From positions 1,426,001 to 1,490,000 of the forward strand of contig NZ_PYMB01000001.1 in NCBI RefSeq assembly GCF_003026455.1: a stretch of 64,000 bases of DNA, written 5' to 3'. The position numbers were made by a program, and so were the translations under genes. Shown here piece by piece: positions 18,389-26,308 of this stretch (position 1 is its first letter; every line of letters starts with the position of its first letter). This DNA comes from Photobacterium rosenbergii. Lineage in GTDB: Bacteria > Pseudomonadota > Gammaproteobacteria > Enterobacterales > Vibrionaceae. The notes beneath the pieces are model-generated. The model saw nothing but the letters and a program-made list of their open reading frames with translations, did not search any database and was not told where the DNA came from.

Positions 18389-19492
18389 ATGAAACCTATC
18401 GATTTCACTGATTTAAAAACTATTGTTGAAATAAACAGCTGGACAGGAAACAAGGAAGGCGTAGATCTAAGTGGTCAGACCATGAAAAATTGGTTGAAAC
18501 CACTTGACTTCAATGTGGAAGTGTTCCAGCGGGAAAATGTGGGAAATCATTTACTGTTTACGACACCGCAGCAAAATAACGCACCTAAAATCTTACTACT
18601 CGGCCACCTCGATACTGTATTCCCACCAGGAATATTTGAAAAGTTCTCCGAGGACGATGAATGGGTCTACGGACCAGGCACCTGTGATATGAAAGGCGGC
18701 AATTTCGTTGCATTGAGTGCTCTTAGAAACCTACACCAACAACATGGTCAAATCTGTAACATCGATGTGTTGCTGGTCAGTGATGAAGAGACTGGCAGCG
18801 ATGACAGTAAGTTTGTTACCCGCCAAATTGCCCATCAATATTCCGCCTGTATAGATTTCGAGGCTGCGGGTCCTGATCACGAAGTCGTCGTCGGCCGCAA
18901 AGGGGTCGCCACCTACAAAATAGCGCTTACTGGTGTCGCTGCCCACGCCGGCAATAACTACCACCTGGGTAAAAACGCCAACCTTGCAGCCGCCAAATTG
19001 CTGATTGCTTTAGATGAATTAACAAAGATTTCGCAAGGAACAACCGTCAATGTCGGCAAAATCAAAGGTGGTATCAGCACCAATACGATTTCCCCCCATG
19101 CAGAATTAATGGTTGAAGCACGCTTTACCCAACCAGAAGAACAGCAAAGAGTGCTGGGTGCCATCCCTGAACTGATCCACCAGCATGGCATAGAAGGAGT
19201 AACTGCTAAAATTGAAGGCGGATTGCAACGGGATGTCATGACCCCCACCCCGGAACAGCGGGCATTACTTGAAAAAATCACTGCTATTTTGGGCTATGAA
19301 TTGAAAACAGAACAGCGAGGCGGGGTCAGCGACGCCAATATTATGGCGGGGGCTGGCGTCCCGACTTTGGATGGATTTGGTCCTTTCGGTGATGGTGATC
19401 ATACCGAACACGAGCGGGCATCAAAGAGCAGTTTTGAGCGGCGGATAAAAGAGGTCACTGCTATCCTCGAGCATTACAGCTTAAGACAATAA
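18389..19492 (+). CDS. M20-family peptidase, glutamate carboxypeptidase-like
   Basis: A 367-aa di-zinc hydrolase. The motifs are GHLDTVFPPG (first zinc ligand and Asp), GPGTCDMKGG (bridging Asp), SDEETGS (catalytic Glu pair), FEAAGPDHEVV, the dimerisation-domain motif GVAAHAGN, and a C-terminal HTEHE metal histidine. It resembles carboxypeptidase G2 and related enzymes that remove C-terminal glutamate from folates and gamma-glutamyl compounds, and it lacks a signal peptide, unlike secreted CPG2. AAGGA precedes the start. It is divergent from the ATP-grasp operon by 179 nt and is likely to be part of the same pathway, degrading the product or a precursor. Confidence 0.85.
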   Translation: MKPIDFTDLKTIVEINSWTGNKEGVDLSGQTMKNWLKPLDFNVEVFQRENVGNHLLFTTPQQNNAPKILLLGHLDTVFPPGIFEKFSEDDEWVYGPGTCDMKGGNFVALSALRNLHQQHGQICNIDVLLVSDEETGSDDSKFVTRQIAHQYSACIDFEAAGPDHEVVVGRKGVATYKIALTGVAAHAGNNYHLGKNANLAAAKLLIALDELTKISQGTTVNVGKIKGGISTNTISPHAELMVEARFTQPEEQQRVLGAIPELIHQHGIEGVTAKIEGGLQRDVMTPTPEQRALLEKITAILGYELKTEQRGGVSDANIMAGAGVPTLDGFGPFGDGDHTEHERASKSSFERRIKEVTAILEHYSLRQ

Positions 19493-19500
19493 ACACTAAT

Positions 19501-19534
19501 AATGGGCAAGCCACCTTGTGACATTGCCCATTTT
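19501..19534 (+). terminator. terminator of the M20 peptidase gene
   Basis: AATGGGCAA and TTGCCCATT are paired around a 13-nt loop and followed by TTTTCATTTC, starting 9 nt after the stop codon. Confidence 0.7.
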
Positions 19535-20032
19535 CATTTCCGAATTTCTCAGTGTCGTTAGCAAAAGAAAAGTATCATAGCTGTAATGAAAAATAAGTTA
19601 CCAGTTTATTACTTGAAAAAAGATAAAAGAGATAAATAATGCCTGAACGCATTAAGGCTTTATTTTTCCCTAATTGAGTGCCTTAATGACTCAAAGGGGT
19701 TAATCCCTCTCATTAGAAAACCATCAAGATTGTGCTTTTACATTTTCCTTAAGAAATAACTTCTTCTTTGCTAATGGGATAGTAACAAAACTTGATTGCA
19801 CATCAGTAAGATAACACCACTTTAAAAATTTCACATCTCCATTATCAGAATAACTATTCAGTAAAAAGTATTGGCTGGTTGATTTTCATCAGTACTCTAA
19901 TGTCGCCGAAACAGACAAGTAATTGTATTTCTGCAAACAAAAGAATGTGTTAATTGTATCTCAAAATAAAATAGCTCATAATACTGCGCCTTATAAACAA
20001 GCATAATAATAGACAGCTACAGGGTTTGAGTG
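19535..20032. other. AT-rich gene-free region before the GGDEF gene
   Basis: About 500 nt with no credible ORF. The only clear structure is CATTAAGGC (19650-19658) paired with GCCTTAATG (19680-19688) around 21 nt. I compared it by eye with the c-di-GMP-I riboswitch core and saw no match. A long leader for the downstream gene is possible. Confidence 0.5.
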
Positions 20033-21253
20033 ATGGAACAAAAAATTTTGGTCGTCGAGGATAGCCGCCCATTCCGTCGAGTTATTGAAAGTGAACTAAG
20101 ACAAGCAGGCTATACCCCGGTCATTGCCAACTCCATCGCTGAAGCTGAAGCTGTTTTGGACAACAGCACAGATTTTCTCTGCGCCATTCTCGACTATTGC
20201 TTGCCGGATGGCCAAGACGGTGAGATTATCGATGTGTGTTTATCGGTTGGGATAAAAGTCATTGTTTTGACAGCACTTATGGATGAAATGACCCGTGAAA
20301 AAGTGCTAGCAAAAACGGTTATTGATTACATTCCAAAAGACAGCCCAACCTGTATATCCAGCATTATCCCCATCCTGCAGCGCCTGGAGCGCAACCATGA
20401 CCATACAGCCTTGGTTGTTGATGATTCAGTCACTGCACGAAAATACATCCGTAGCTTGCTGGAAAGGCAATATCTCACCGTGCTAGAGGCCAAAAATGGC
20501 GAACAAGCGCTGGAGATGATCAACAAGCATAAATCAATCTCGCTGGTTATTACCGACTATTCGATGCCGGAACGCGATGGCGTTAGCCTGATCAAAGAAC
20601 TCAGAAAGCGTTTTCGACCAGGCCAACTTGCTGTCATTGGCCTCTCTGCCAGTGAAGAGCCAGCCCTTACCGCAAAGTTCCTCAAAGCAGGTGCCAACGA
20701 TTTCCTCAAAAAGCCCTTTAATCAGGAAGAGTTCTACTGCCGGTTGCACAGCACCCTAAATATCCTTGACTCAGAACGTAACCTTTACCTGCTAGCTAAC
20801 CGTGATTACCTCACTCAATCATGGAACCGCCGTTATTTCTTCAATCACCACTTGGTGAAGAAAAATAACGGACCGCGATGCCTTGCCCTGCTCGATATTG
20901 ATAACTTCAAGCATCTCAATGACAACTATGGTCACCATATCGGCGACATGGTACTGATTGAGTTGGCGAACACCTTACAGGTCTACTTCCCTGATGCTTT
21001 GGTGGCTCGTTTCGGTGGTGAAGAGTTCTGCATTCTGTTCGGTAATTCCCCAGAGATTTTCGTCCAAAGGTTAAACAGAATGATTGAGGAAATTGCCAGC
21101 TCTGAGTTAACCATCCTTGGCAATACCATCAAGTACACCATCAGTATGGGGGTAACCCATGCGGAGAGTGACATTCACTCATTGATCCGACGCGCTGATA
21201 ACTGCTTGTATCAGGCTAAAGAAGAAGGGCGCAACTGCCTTGTGGTGGAATAA
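20033..21253 (+). CDS. dual-receiver diguanylate cyclase (REC-REC-GGDEF)
   Basis: A 406-aa soluble response regulator. The first receiver domain (1-120) has acceptor D54 (ILDYCLPDG), the second (about 125-245) D175 (ITDYSMPERDG) and its conserved KKPF, and a GGDEF domain fills the rest. The catalytic motif is GGEEF (328-332), which is active in known cyclases, with DIDNFKHLND upstream for metal and substrate binding. The autoinhibitory RxxD site is absent: the aligned residues are FPDA. The ATG at 20033 follows AGGG at 8 nt; a GTG at 20030 is directly adjacent. No histidine kinase lies nearby. It should make c-di-GMP when phosphorylated, without product inhibition at the primary I-site. Confidence 0.9.
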   Translation: MEQKILVVEDSRPFRRVIESELRQAGYTPVIANSIAEAEAVLDNSTDFLCAILDYCLPDGQDGEIIDVCLSVGIKVIVLTALMDEMTREKVLAKTVIDYIPKDSPTCISSIIPILQRLERNHDHTALVVDDSVTARKYIRSLLERQYLTVLEAKNGEQALEMINKHKSISLVITDYSMPERDGVSLIKELRKRFRPGQLAVIGLSASEEPALTAKFLKAGANDFLKKPFNQEEFYCRLHSTLNILDSERNLYLLANRDYLTQSWNRRYFFNHHLVKKNNGPRCLALLDIDNFKHLNDNYGHHIGDMVLIELANTLQVYFPDALVARFGGEEFCILFGNSPEIFVQRLNRMIEEIASSELTILGNTIKYTISMGVTHAESDIHSLIRRADNCLYQAKEEGRNCLVVE

Positions 21254-21323
21254 GCGAACATAACTACGCTGTAACCCCAAAAGCTTACGCCCTTTTTTGA
21301 TAATGATGGAGAACCCGTTGCGC

Positions 21324-22187
21324 TTACAGCACGGTGACTAGCGACTCTTCAACGCCTTGCCAGTCAACAAGGGCCGTCAATACGCGGCCCGGGCCATTGC
21401 TACCCTCAGCGCTAGTGACCACGAGTTGGTTACCTTTCTCGCCTCCCAGTGCGACCATTGTCGGGTTGTCGGCAGGGACTGGGATCACGTGGGTCACTAC
21501 CCCATCAGTACCAATACGAACCACAGACTTACCGCTGTACATTGCCACCCAGTAAGCCCCTTCGCTGTCGACGCTGGCGCCATCAGGGCGGCCATCAAAA
21601 TCGGTCAAATCGCAGAACACGGTGCTTTCGCCGTATTCACCGGTTTCAGGGTTGTAGTCCGCACGGTAAACCAAGCTAGAGCCTGTATCCGCCCAATACA
21701 ATATCTTGCCACAAGGCGAGAATGCCAAGCCGTTGCATGTCCAGGCAAACATCGGCATCTTTTCCAATTTGCCGCCCGCCATCAACTGATGGAACTGGCC
21801 CTGATCACCTTCTTTGGCACCGTTGCGCGTGCCGGCCATGAAACGGCCACCCGGCGCAGCACGGCCATCATTGAAGCGCATTCTTGGGTGGGTTTTCTCC
21901 AGCGGGGCAATTTGCTGACGTTCCGCATCCCAACTTTCCAGCAGGTATACGCCAGATTTTGTTCCGAGTACAAAACCGTCTTCACCCCACATTGCCGCAC
22001 AGCCGAGCATGTCATCCCACTGGCGAGACTCGGCTTGACCATCTTTCAAGCGCCATAACTCACCGGCAGGGATATTTACCCAGCACCAGGCTTGCTGGCG
22101 CCAGTCCCAACGAGGGCATTCGGCCAGGTCAAAGCCCTGCTCCACCAAAGGGGAAAATTCGAGGTTCAATTGCTGACTTTCTTTCAT
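21324..22187 (-). CDS. SMP-30/gluconolactonase/LRE-family protein
   Basis: A 287-aa six-bladed beta-propeller of the SMP-30 family, calcium- or zinc-dependent lactonases that hydrolyse aldonolactones such as gluconolactone. The first metal residue is in AECPRWDW, and later blades show MRFNDGRAAPGG, CNGLAFSPCG, YWADTG and DFDGRPDGASVD, with the active-site Asn and Asp. There is no signal peptide. It is a single gene, convergent with the GGDEF gene. The substrate sugar acid is not deducible. Confidence 0.8.
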   Translation of the reverse strand: MKESQQLNLEFSPLVEQGFDLAECPRWDWRQQAWCWVNIPAGELWRLKDGQAESRQWDDMLGCAAMWGEDGFVLGTKSGVYLLESWDAERQQIAPLEKTHPRMRFNDGRAAPGGRFMAGTRNGAKEGDQGQFHQLMAGGKLEKMPMFAWTCNGLAFSPCGKILYWADTGSSLVYRADYNPETGEYGESTVFCDLTDFDGRPDGASVDSEGAYWVAMYSGKSVVRIGTDGVVTHVIPVPADNPTMVALGGEKGNQLVVTSAEGSNGPGRVLTALVDWQGVEESLVTVL

Positions 22188-22300
22188 TGTTCTTCCTGCT
22201 AACTTTTTATTTTCCGTTCGCTTGCCTTAAGCGTAATAGGTACCTTGGCAATCCTGCCATTAAACCACTCGTTACCGGTAACATCCAGCCTAACTTGTAT

Positions 22301-22708
22301 TTATGTCAAGCGCATTGCCATCTTGAAATACGGGACATCACCTTTGTAAAATCGCTCACCTTCTGGCGCCATACCAAATCGACGATAAAAACCACCAGCC
22401 GTTTCCCGGGCGTCACACCAAAAAAGGCTCACACCTTTTTCTTTCAGTGCTTTTAGAATATGTTCAATCATCGAAGATCCTATTCCTTGGCCTTGGTACT
22501 CAGGCAGTGTGGCAAACTTGCGTAGCCTAGCCTTCTCACCCAACACAAACACTGATGCCACACAGACCAGCGCCCCATCATGATAAACACCATAATGCAG
22601 GCCATCCGCATCATCTGGCACCCGGCAAAATTCAACACTCTCATTGGGCCACAGTACCCGGTGTCGAATAGGTAATGTTTCTTCCGCTGTTATTTCTGTA
22701 ATGTTCAC
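22301..22708 (-). CDS. GNAT-family N-acetyltransferase
   Basis: A 135-aa protein with the acetyl-CoA-binding motif A (LRKFATLPEYQGQGIGSSMI), and the C-terminal ARETAGGFYRRFGM segment typical of GNAT enzymes. The N-terminus has IRHRVLWP, common in a small family of free acetyltransferases acting on unknown amines. It is transcribed separately from the SMP-30 gene and divergently from the ABC exporter. Confidence 0.85.
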   Translation of the reverse strand: MNITEITAEETLPIRHRVLWPNESVEFCRVPDDADGLHYGVYHDGALVCVASVFVLGEKARLRKFATLPEYQGQGIGSSMIEHILKALKEKGVSLFWCDARETAGGFYRRFGMAPEGERFYKGDVPYFKMAMRLT

Positions 22709-23054
22709 AATGATATCTACCTAATCCCTCAAAACAGAACCTTTAACTCTGTATGCTTGTCAACGCTCATCCCGAAAGAAAAAACAAACGAGGAAAAAAG
22801 TAGAATCAGGCAAGATTGATGCACAATTATGTCTTAACCTCTTAGTTGCAGAAATGTACAATCTGCAACCATAATGTGTAAACTCAGACGTGAGTTTTAC
22901 TACAACACATTCCTTTTTCCTGTCGGGATAACGCTCCGGTTTCACTTCCCCCTATGCCTCACATGCTGCGCGCATCAAGTCATAGCTTTCCGGGCTTTAG
23001 CCTTCGATAGTGCTATTTTGCCAAACACATCTGCCAGACTGGAACCATCAATAT
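22709..23054. other. divergent region with two successive inverted repeats
   Basis: 346 nt without a gene between the GNAT gene and the ABC exporter. GTTGCAGA (22845-22852) pairs with TCTGCAAC (22862-22869) around 9 nt, and GTAAACTCA (22878-22886) pairs nearly perfectly with TGAGTTTTAC (22891-22900). These are the only structured elements seen and may be operators. Confidence 0.5.
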
Positions 23055-24902
23055 ATGTACAAACGTTTCGAAAAGCTCGCACAGGCCTTTCCGCCACACG
23101 AGCCAGAGCAGCCACCCGAAGGACTGTTCGCCTTCTGCCGCCACTATACCCGCGGTTTTGAACTCCCCCTACTGGCTATGTCGGTGCTCAGTGCACTGAT
23201 TGCCATTGTTGAAGTCTCTCTATTTGGCTTCATGGGCCAACTTGTAGACTGGTTGGCCGAACACAACCCAGATACTTTCTGGGCCGAAGAGGGCGGCAAG
23301 TTGCTAGGCATGGGGTTATTGGTGGTGATCGTCGTCCCAATCCTTATCACCCTTCACTCTTTGGTTGTTCACCAGACCCTTCTGGGCAACTACCCAATGT
23401 CGATCCGTTGGTTGGCGCACCGCTACCTGCTGCGTCAAAGTGTCTCTTTCTACCAGGATGAATTTGCCGGGCGCATTGCAACCAAGGTCATGCAAACTTC
23501 CCTAGCAGTCAGGGAAACGGTGATGAAACTGCTTGATGTACTGGTCTACATCACCGTCTATTTTACTTCTATGGTGGTAATGATTGGTCAGTCCGATGCC
23601 CGTTTGATGATCCCAATGCTACTTTGGCTGGCGGCTTATGTCGGCATCCAATTGTACTTCGTCCCTAAGCTGAAAGCGGTTGCTACCGAACAAGCCGATG
23701 CCCGCTCAATGATGACCGGCCGCATTGTTGACAGCTATACCAACATCTCTACCGTAAAGCTGTTCTCGCACACTAACCGCGAAACCGAATATGCCGAGCA
23801 GGGCATGAGTGGCTTTATGGACACCGTATACCGCCAGATGCGATTCGTCACTGGCTTTAACATCTCGGTAGAAGCCATCAACTACCTGCTGGTTTTCATT
23901 ATTGCCGGCATGTCTATCTGGCTGTGGTCGAGTGCCGCTATTTCCATCGGGGCTATCGCGATTGCAGTTAGCTTGGCACTTCGTATCAACGGCATGTCTA
24001 AATGGATCATGTGGGAGGTCGGTAGCCTGTTTGAAAACCTCGGCACCGTGGTTGATGGGATGAAAACCCTATCCAAACCTGTCGATATCCAGGATAAGCC
24101 TAGCGCGCCGGATTTGAAGGTTGAAAAAGGTGGTATTGAGTTCAATGATGTCAGCTTCCACTACGGCGAAGCAAAAGGGGTGATCGAAAAACTTAACCTG
24201 AACATTAAACCGGGTGAGAAGATTGGCTTAATTGGCCGCTCCGGAGCGGGCAAGTCCACCTTGGTTAACCTGCTGATGCGTTTCCACGATGTAGAAGCAG
24301 GGGCCATAAAGATTGACGGCCAGACGATTTCCGACGTGACACAGGATTCACTGCGCGGCCAAATCGGTATGGTGACACAGGATACATCGTTGCTGCATCG
24401 TTCTATTAGAGAAAATATCCTCTACGGTCGCCCAGATGCGACTGAAGAGGAGTTACTCAGCGCCACCAAGCAGGCCCACGCCCATGAGTTCATAGAAACA
24501 CTGAGCGATCCCCATGGCAACGTTGGTTACGATGCACAGGTCGGTGAGCGCGGTGTGAAATTGTCTGGTGGCCAACGTCAGCGTATTGCCATCTCCCGTG
24601 TGCTGCTAAAAGATGCCCCGATCTTGATCCTTGATGAGGCAACCTCGGCGCTTGACTCAGAAGTCGAAGCTGCAATCCAGGAAAGCCTGTACCAGTTGAT
24701 GGAAGGTAAAACGGTAATTGCCATTGCCCACCGCCTGTCGACTATCGCTGCAATGGATCGCCTGATCGTACTTGATAAAGGCGAAGTCGTTGAGCAAGGC
24801 ACCCACCAGGAACTGCTCGATCATGACGGTATCTACGCCCAGCTCTGGGAGCACCAAACCGGCGGTTTCATTGCCGACGAGGTCGAGCTGAAACAAGCCT
24901 AA
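23055..24902 (+). CDS. ABC exporter, fused membrane and ATPase domains
   Basis: A 615-aa half-transporter. Residues about 45-330 form a six-segment type I exporter domain. The ATPase follows with Walker A GRSGAGKST, Q-loop VTQDTSLL, signature LSGGQRQR, Walker B ILILDEATSALD and H-loop IAHRLST. The family includes MsbA-like lipid and multidrug exporters; the cargo is not evident. An in-frame upstream ATG at 23010 exists, but the ATG at 23055 (MYKRFEKL) begins the conserved protein. It functions as a homodimer by family rule, and it has its own terminator. Confidence 0.85.
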   Translation: MYKRFEKLAQAFPPHEPEQPPEGLFAFCRHYTRGFELPLLAMSVLSALIAIVEVSLFGFMGQLVDWLAEHNPDTFWAEEGGKLLGMGLLVVIVVPILITLHSLVVHQTLLGNYPMSIRWLAHRYLLRQSVSFYQDEFAGRIATKVMQTSLAVRETVMKLLDVLVYITVYFTSMVVMIGQSDARLMIPMLLWLAAYVGIQLYFVPKLKAVATEQADARSMMTGRIVDSYTNISTVKLFSHTNRETEYAEQGMSGFMDTVYRQMRFVTGFNISVEAINYLLVFIIAGMSIWLWSSAAISIGAIAIAVSLALRINGMSKWIMWEVGSLFENLGTVVDGMKTLSKPVDIQDKPSAPDLKVEKGGIEFNDVSFHYGEAKGVIEKLNLNIKPGEKIGLIGRSGAGKSTLVNLLMRFHDVEAGAIKIDGQTISDVTQDSLRGQIGMVTQDTSLLHRSIRENILYGRPDATEEELLSATKQAHAHEFIETLSDPHGNVGYDAQVGERGVKLSGGQRQRIAISRVLLKDAPILILDEATSALDSEVEAAIQESLYQLMEGKTVIAIAHRLSTIAAMDRLIVLDKGEVVEQGTHQELLDHDGIYAQLWEHQTGGFIADEVELKQA

Positions 24903-24917
24903 CCACGCTTTCAATCA

Positions 24918-24950
24918 ACAGCCTAGCATTTGCTAGGCTGTTTACTTTTC
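24918..24950 (+). terminator. terminator of the ABC exporter gene
   Basis: AACAGCCTAGCA-TT-TGCTAGGCTGTT followed by TACTTTT. It overlaps the end of the convergent zinc-ribbon gene. Confidence 0.8.
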
Positions 24951-26180
24951 ACCCTGTCTTATTTCATTGAACCTCACCGCTAAAAAGCCCAACAAGCATA
25001 TCGCTCGCTGCAGTACCATTTTTCCGAATACTGATTGATAAGGCATTATGAAATCAACAAAATCTTGTGCCGCCCCCAATGAGATATCTTGTACTTGTTC
25101 TTGAGAACTCAACTCCTTTCCGCACAACAAAGAGAACGCAAACTTGTTGCCGTCTTCAGTACAATATTCACGCCATAAATTTTTCCACCAGCCTACTCGC
25201 TGAGTTCGCTTGAGCTTTTCCTTCCCTTTTGGCCGACCAACAAAGTAATACAAAGCCGTATTCCTGTTTTTTACAGCATCGGAAAATTGCGTAATACAAG
25301 CTCCCCGCAAAAATACTTCATGCTCGAGGGAATGTAGGCTTTGACCATGGCCAAGCTTACAAAGCAGGTTGAAGTGCGTATGGGCCGTTAGAACAGGTAA
25401 GGCAAACGTATAACGCTTTGAAGTAGAGTGGCACTCACCAATATTCAAGCGGTCAAATTGAGACCGCAGGATAAACTGATTCTCTTTAAATACAGCCAAA
25501 TCAATACCGGATATGTCGTTGGGGATATCTCTATCAGCCATCGTCAAAGCAGAATAGCGGCCAGTTTCAGGTAAACACAGCGGAATACACATAGGCGTTA
25601 GCCACAACACTCGACCACTGCCTAGGCCGCAACTTATCATTATCCAGCACCACCCTCCTTTGAAAGGCATTCGGTAGGTAATGGTAGCGACCCGTTCTTC
25701 CGGGGGTTGCAAGACAAGCTGTGAGATAGCTTCCTGCTGCATAGCATCAAAACAGCGGTCAATCTGAGTTGCCGACAAGCCAAGTACCGTTTCGGGCTTT
25801 TTCTCGCTATGGCTTTCCAGCCACTGCAACAATTCTGCACACCTATCTGTAGCTTGTTGAGAATGGGCTTTCTTGGTAAATGTCACACCACAGTGTTTAC
25901 AACGAAAACGCTGCGCTTGTGCCTTGGTAAAACCAAATCTTTTGTTTTCGTCATGTCCACACCTGGGGCACCACCTCCCAGTCGTATTGCCAATCACTTC
26001 CTGCCAGTAATCAACCATCATATTGAAACTATCGTTATCCAGCATGGGAGGGTTAGCTCCACAGCGCTTACAATGAAGCGCTCTAAAGCCCAGATTATAA
26101 GTTTCGTACTCGTAGTCGGGAGAGCCACTCACACCAAGGTTGGGGCAGGAACTTGTTTTGCAAACGTTTAAATCACGCAA
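24942..26180 (-). CDS. zinc-ribbon protein of unknown function, transposase-like N-terminus
   Basis: A 412-aa protein I cannot name. Eight cysteines form two zinc-binding sets: C7, C12, C37, C40 and C71, C74, C94, C97. The second set (RWCPRCGHDENKRFGF, then RFRCKHCGVTF) looks like the InsA/IS1-type zinc finger. A helix-turn-helix-like segment follows (VLGLSATQIDRCFDAM, about 132-147). The remaining 260 residues are globular with several Trp and Cys and no evident DDE catalytic triad. No terminal inverted repeats or target duplication flank it, so it is not an intact IS. It may be a domesticated transposase-derived DNA-binding protein. Confidence 0.6.
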   Translation of the reverse strand: MRDLNVCKTSSCPNLGVSGSPDYEYETYNLGFRALHCKRCGANPPMLDNDSFNMMVDYWQEVIGNTTGRWCPRCGHDENKRFGFTKAQAQRFRCKHCGVTFTKKAHSQQATDRCAELLQWLESHSEKKPETVLGLSATQIDRCFDAMQQEAISQLVLQPPEERVATITYRMPFKGGWCWIMISCGLGSGRVLWLTPMCIPLCLPETGRYSALTMADRDIPNDISGIDLAVFKENQFILRSQFDRLNIGECHSTSKRYTFALPVLTAHTHFNLLCKLGHGQSLHSLEHEVFLRGACITQFSDAVKNRNTALYYFVGRPKGKEKLKRTQRVGWWKNLWREYCTEDGNKFAFSLLCGKELSSQEQVQDISLGAAQDFVDFIMPYQSVFGKMVLQRAICLLGFLAVRFNEIRQGEK

Positions 26181-26308
26181 CTGGCAACACTTTCTGTAAA
26201 TTTGACAATATTATTGAGTATTGGCGAAATTTATGTGATCTGCGTCGCCTTTATCAAGCTCCCCCTCCCCTATTTTACCGCCAGCCCCAACACTGACGAG
26301 TTAAGACC

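Noticed and set aside
19535-20032. c-di-GMP riboswitch before the GGDEF gene
   Set aside because: The conserved GEMM core and its tetraloop arrangement are not present by eye.
26220-26250. CRP site before the 5'-nucleotidase gene
   Set aside because: TGTGA is present, but the second half-site (TCGCC) does not fit.
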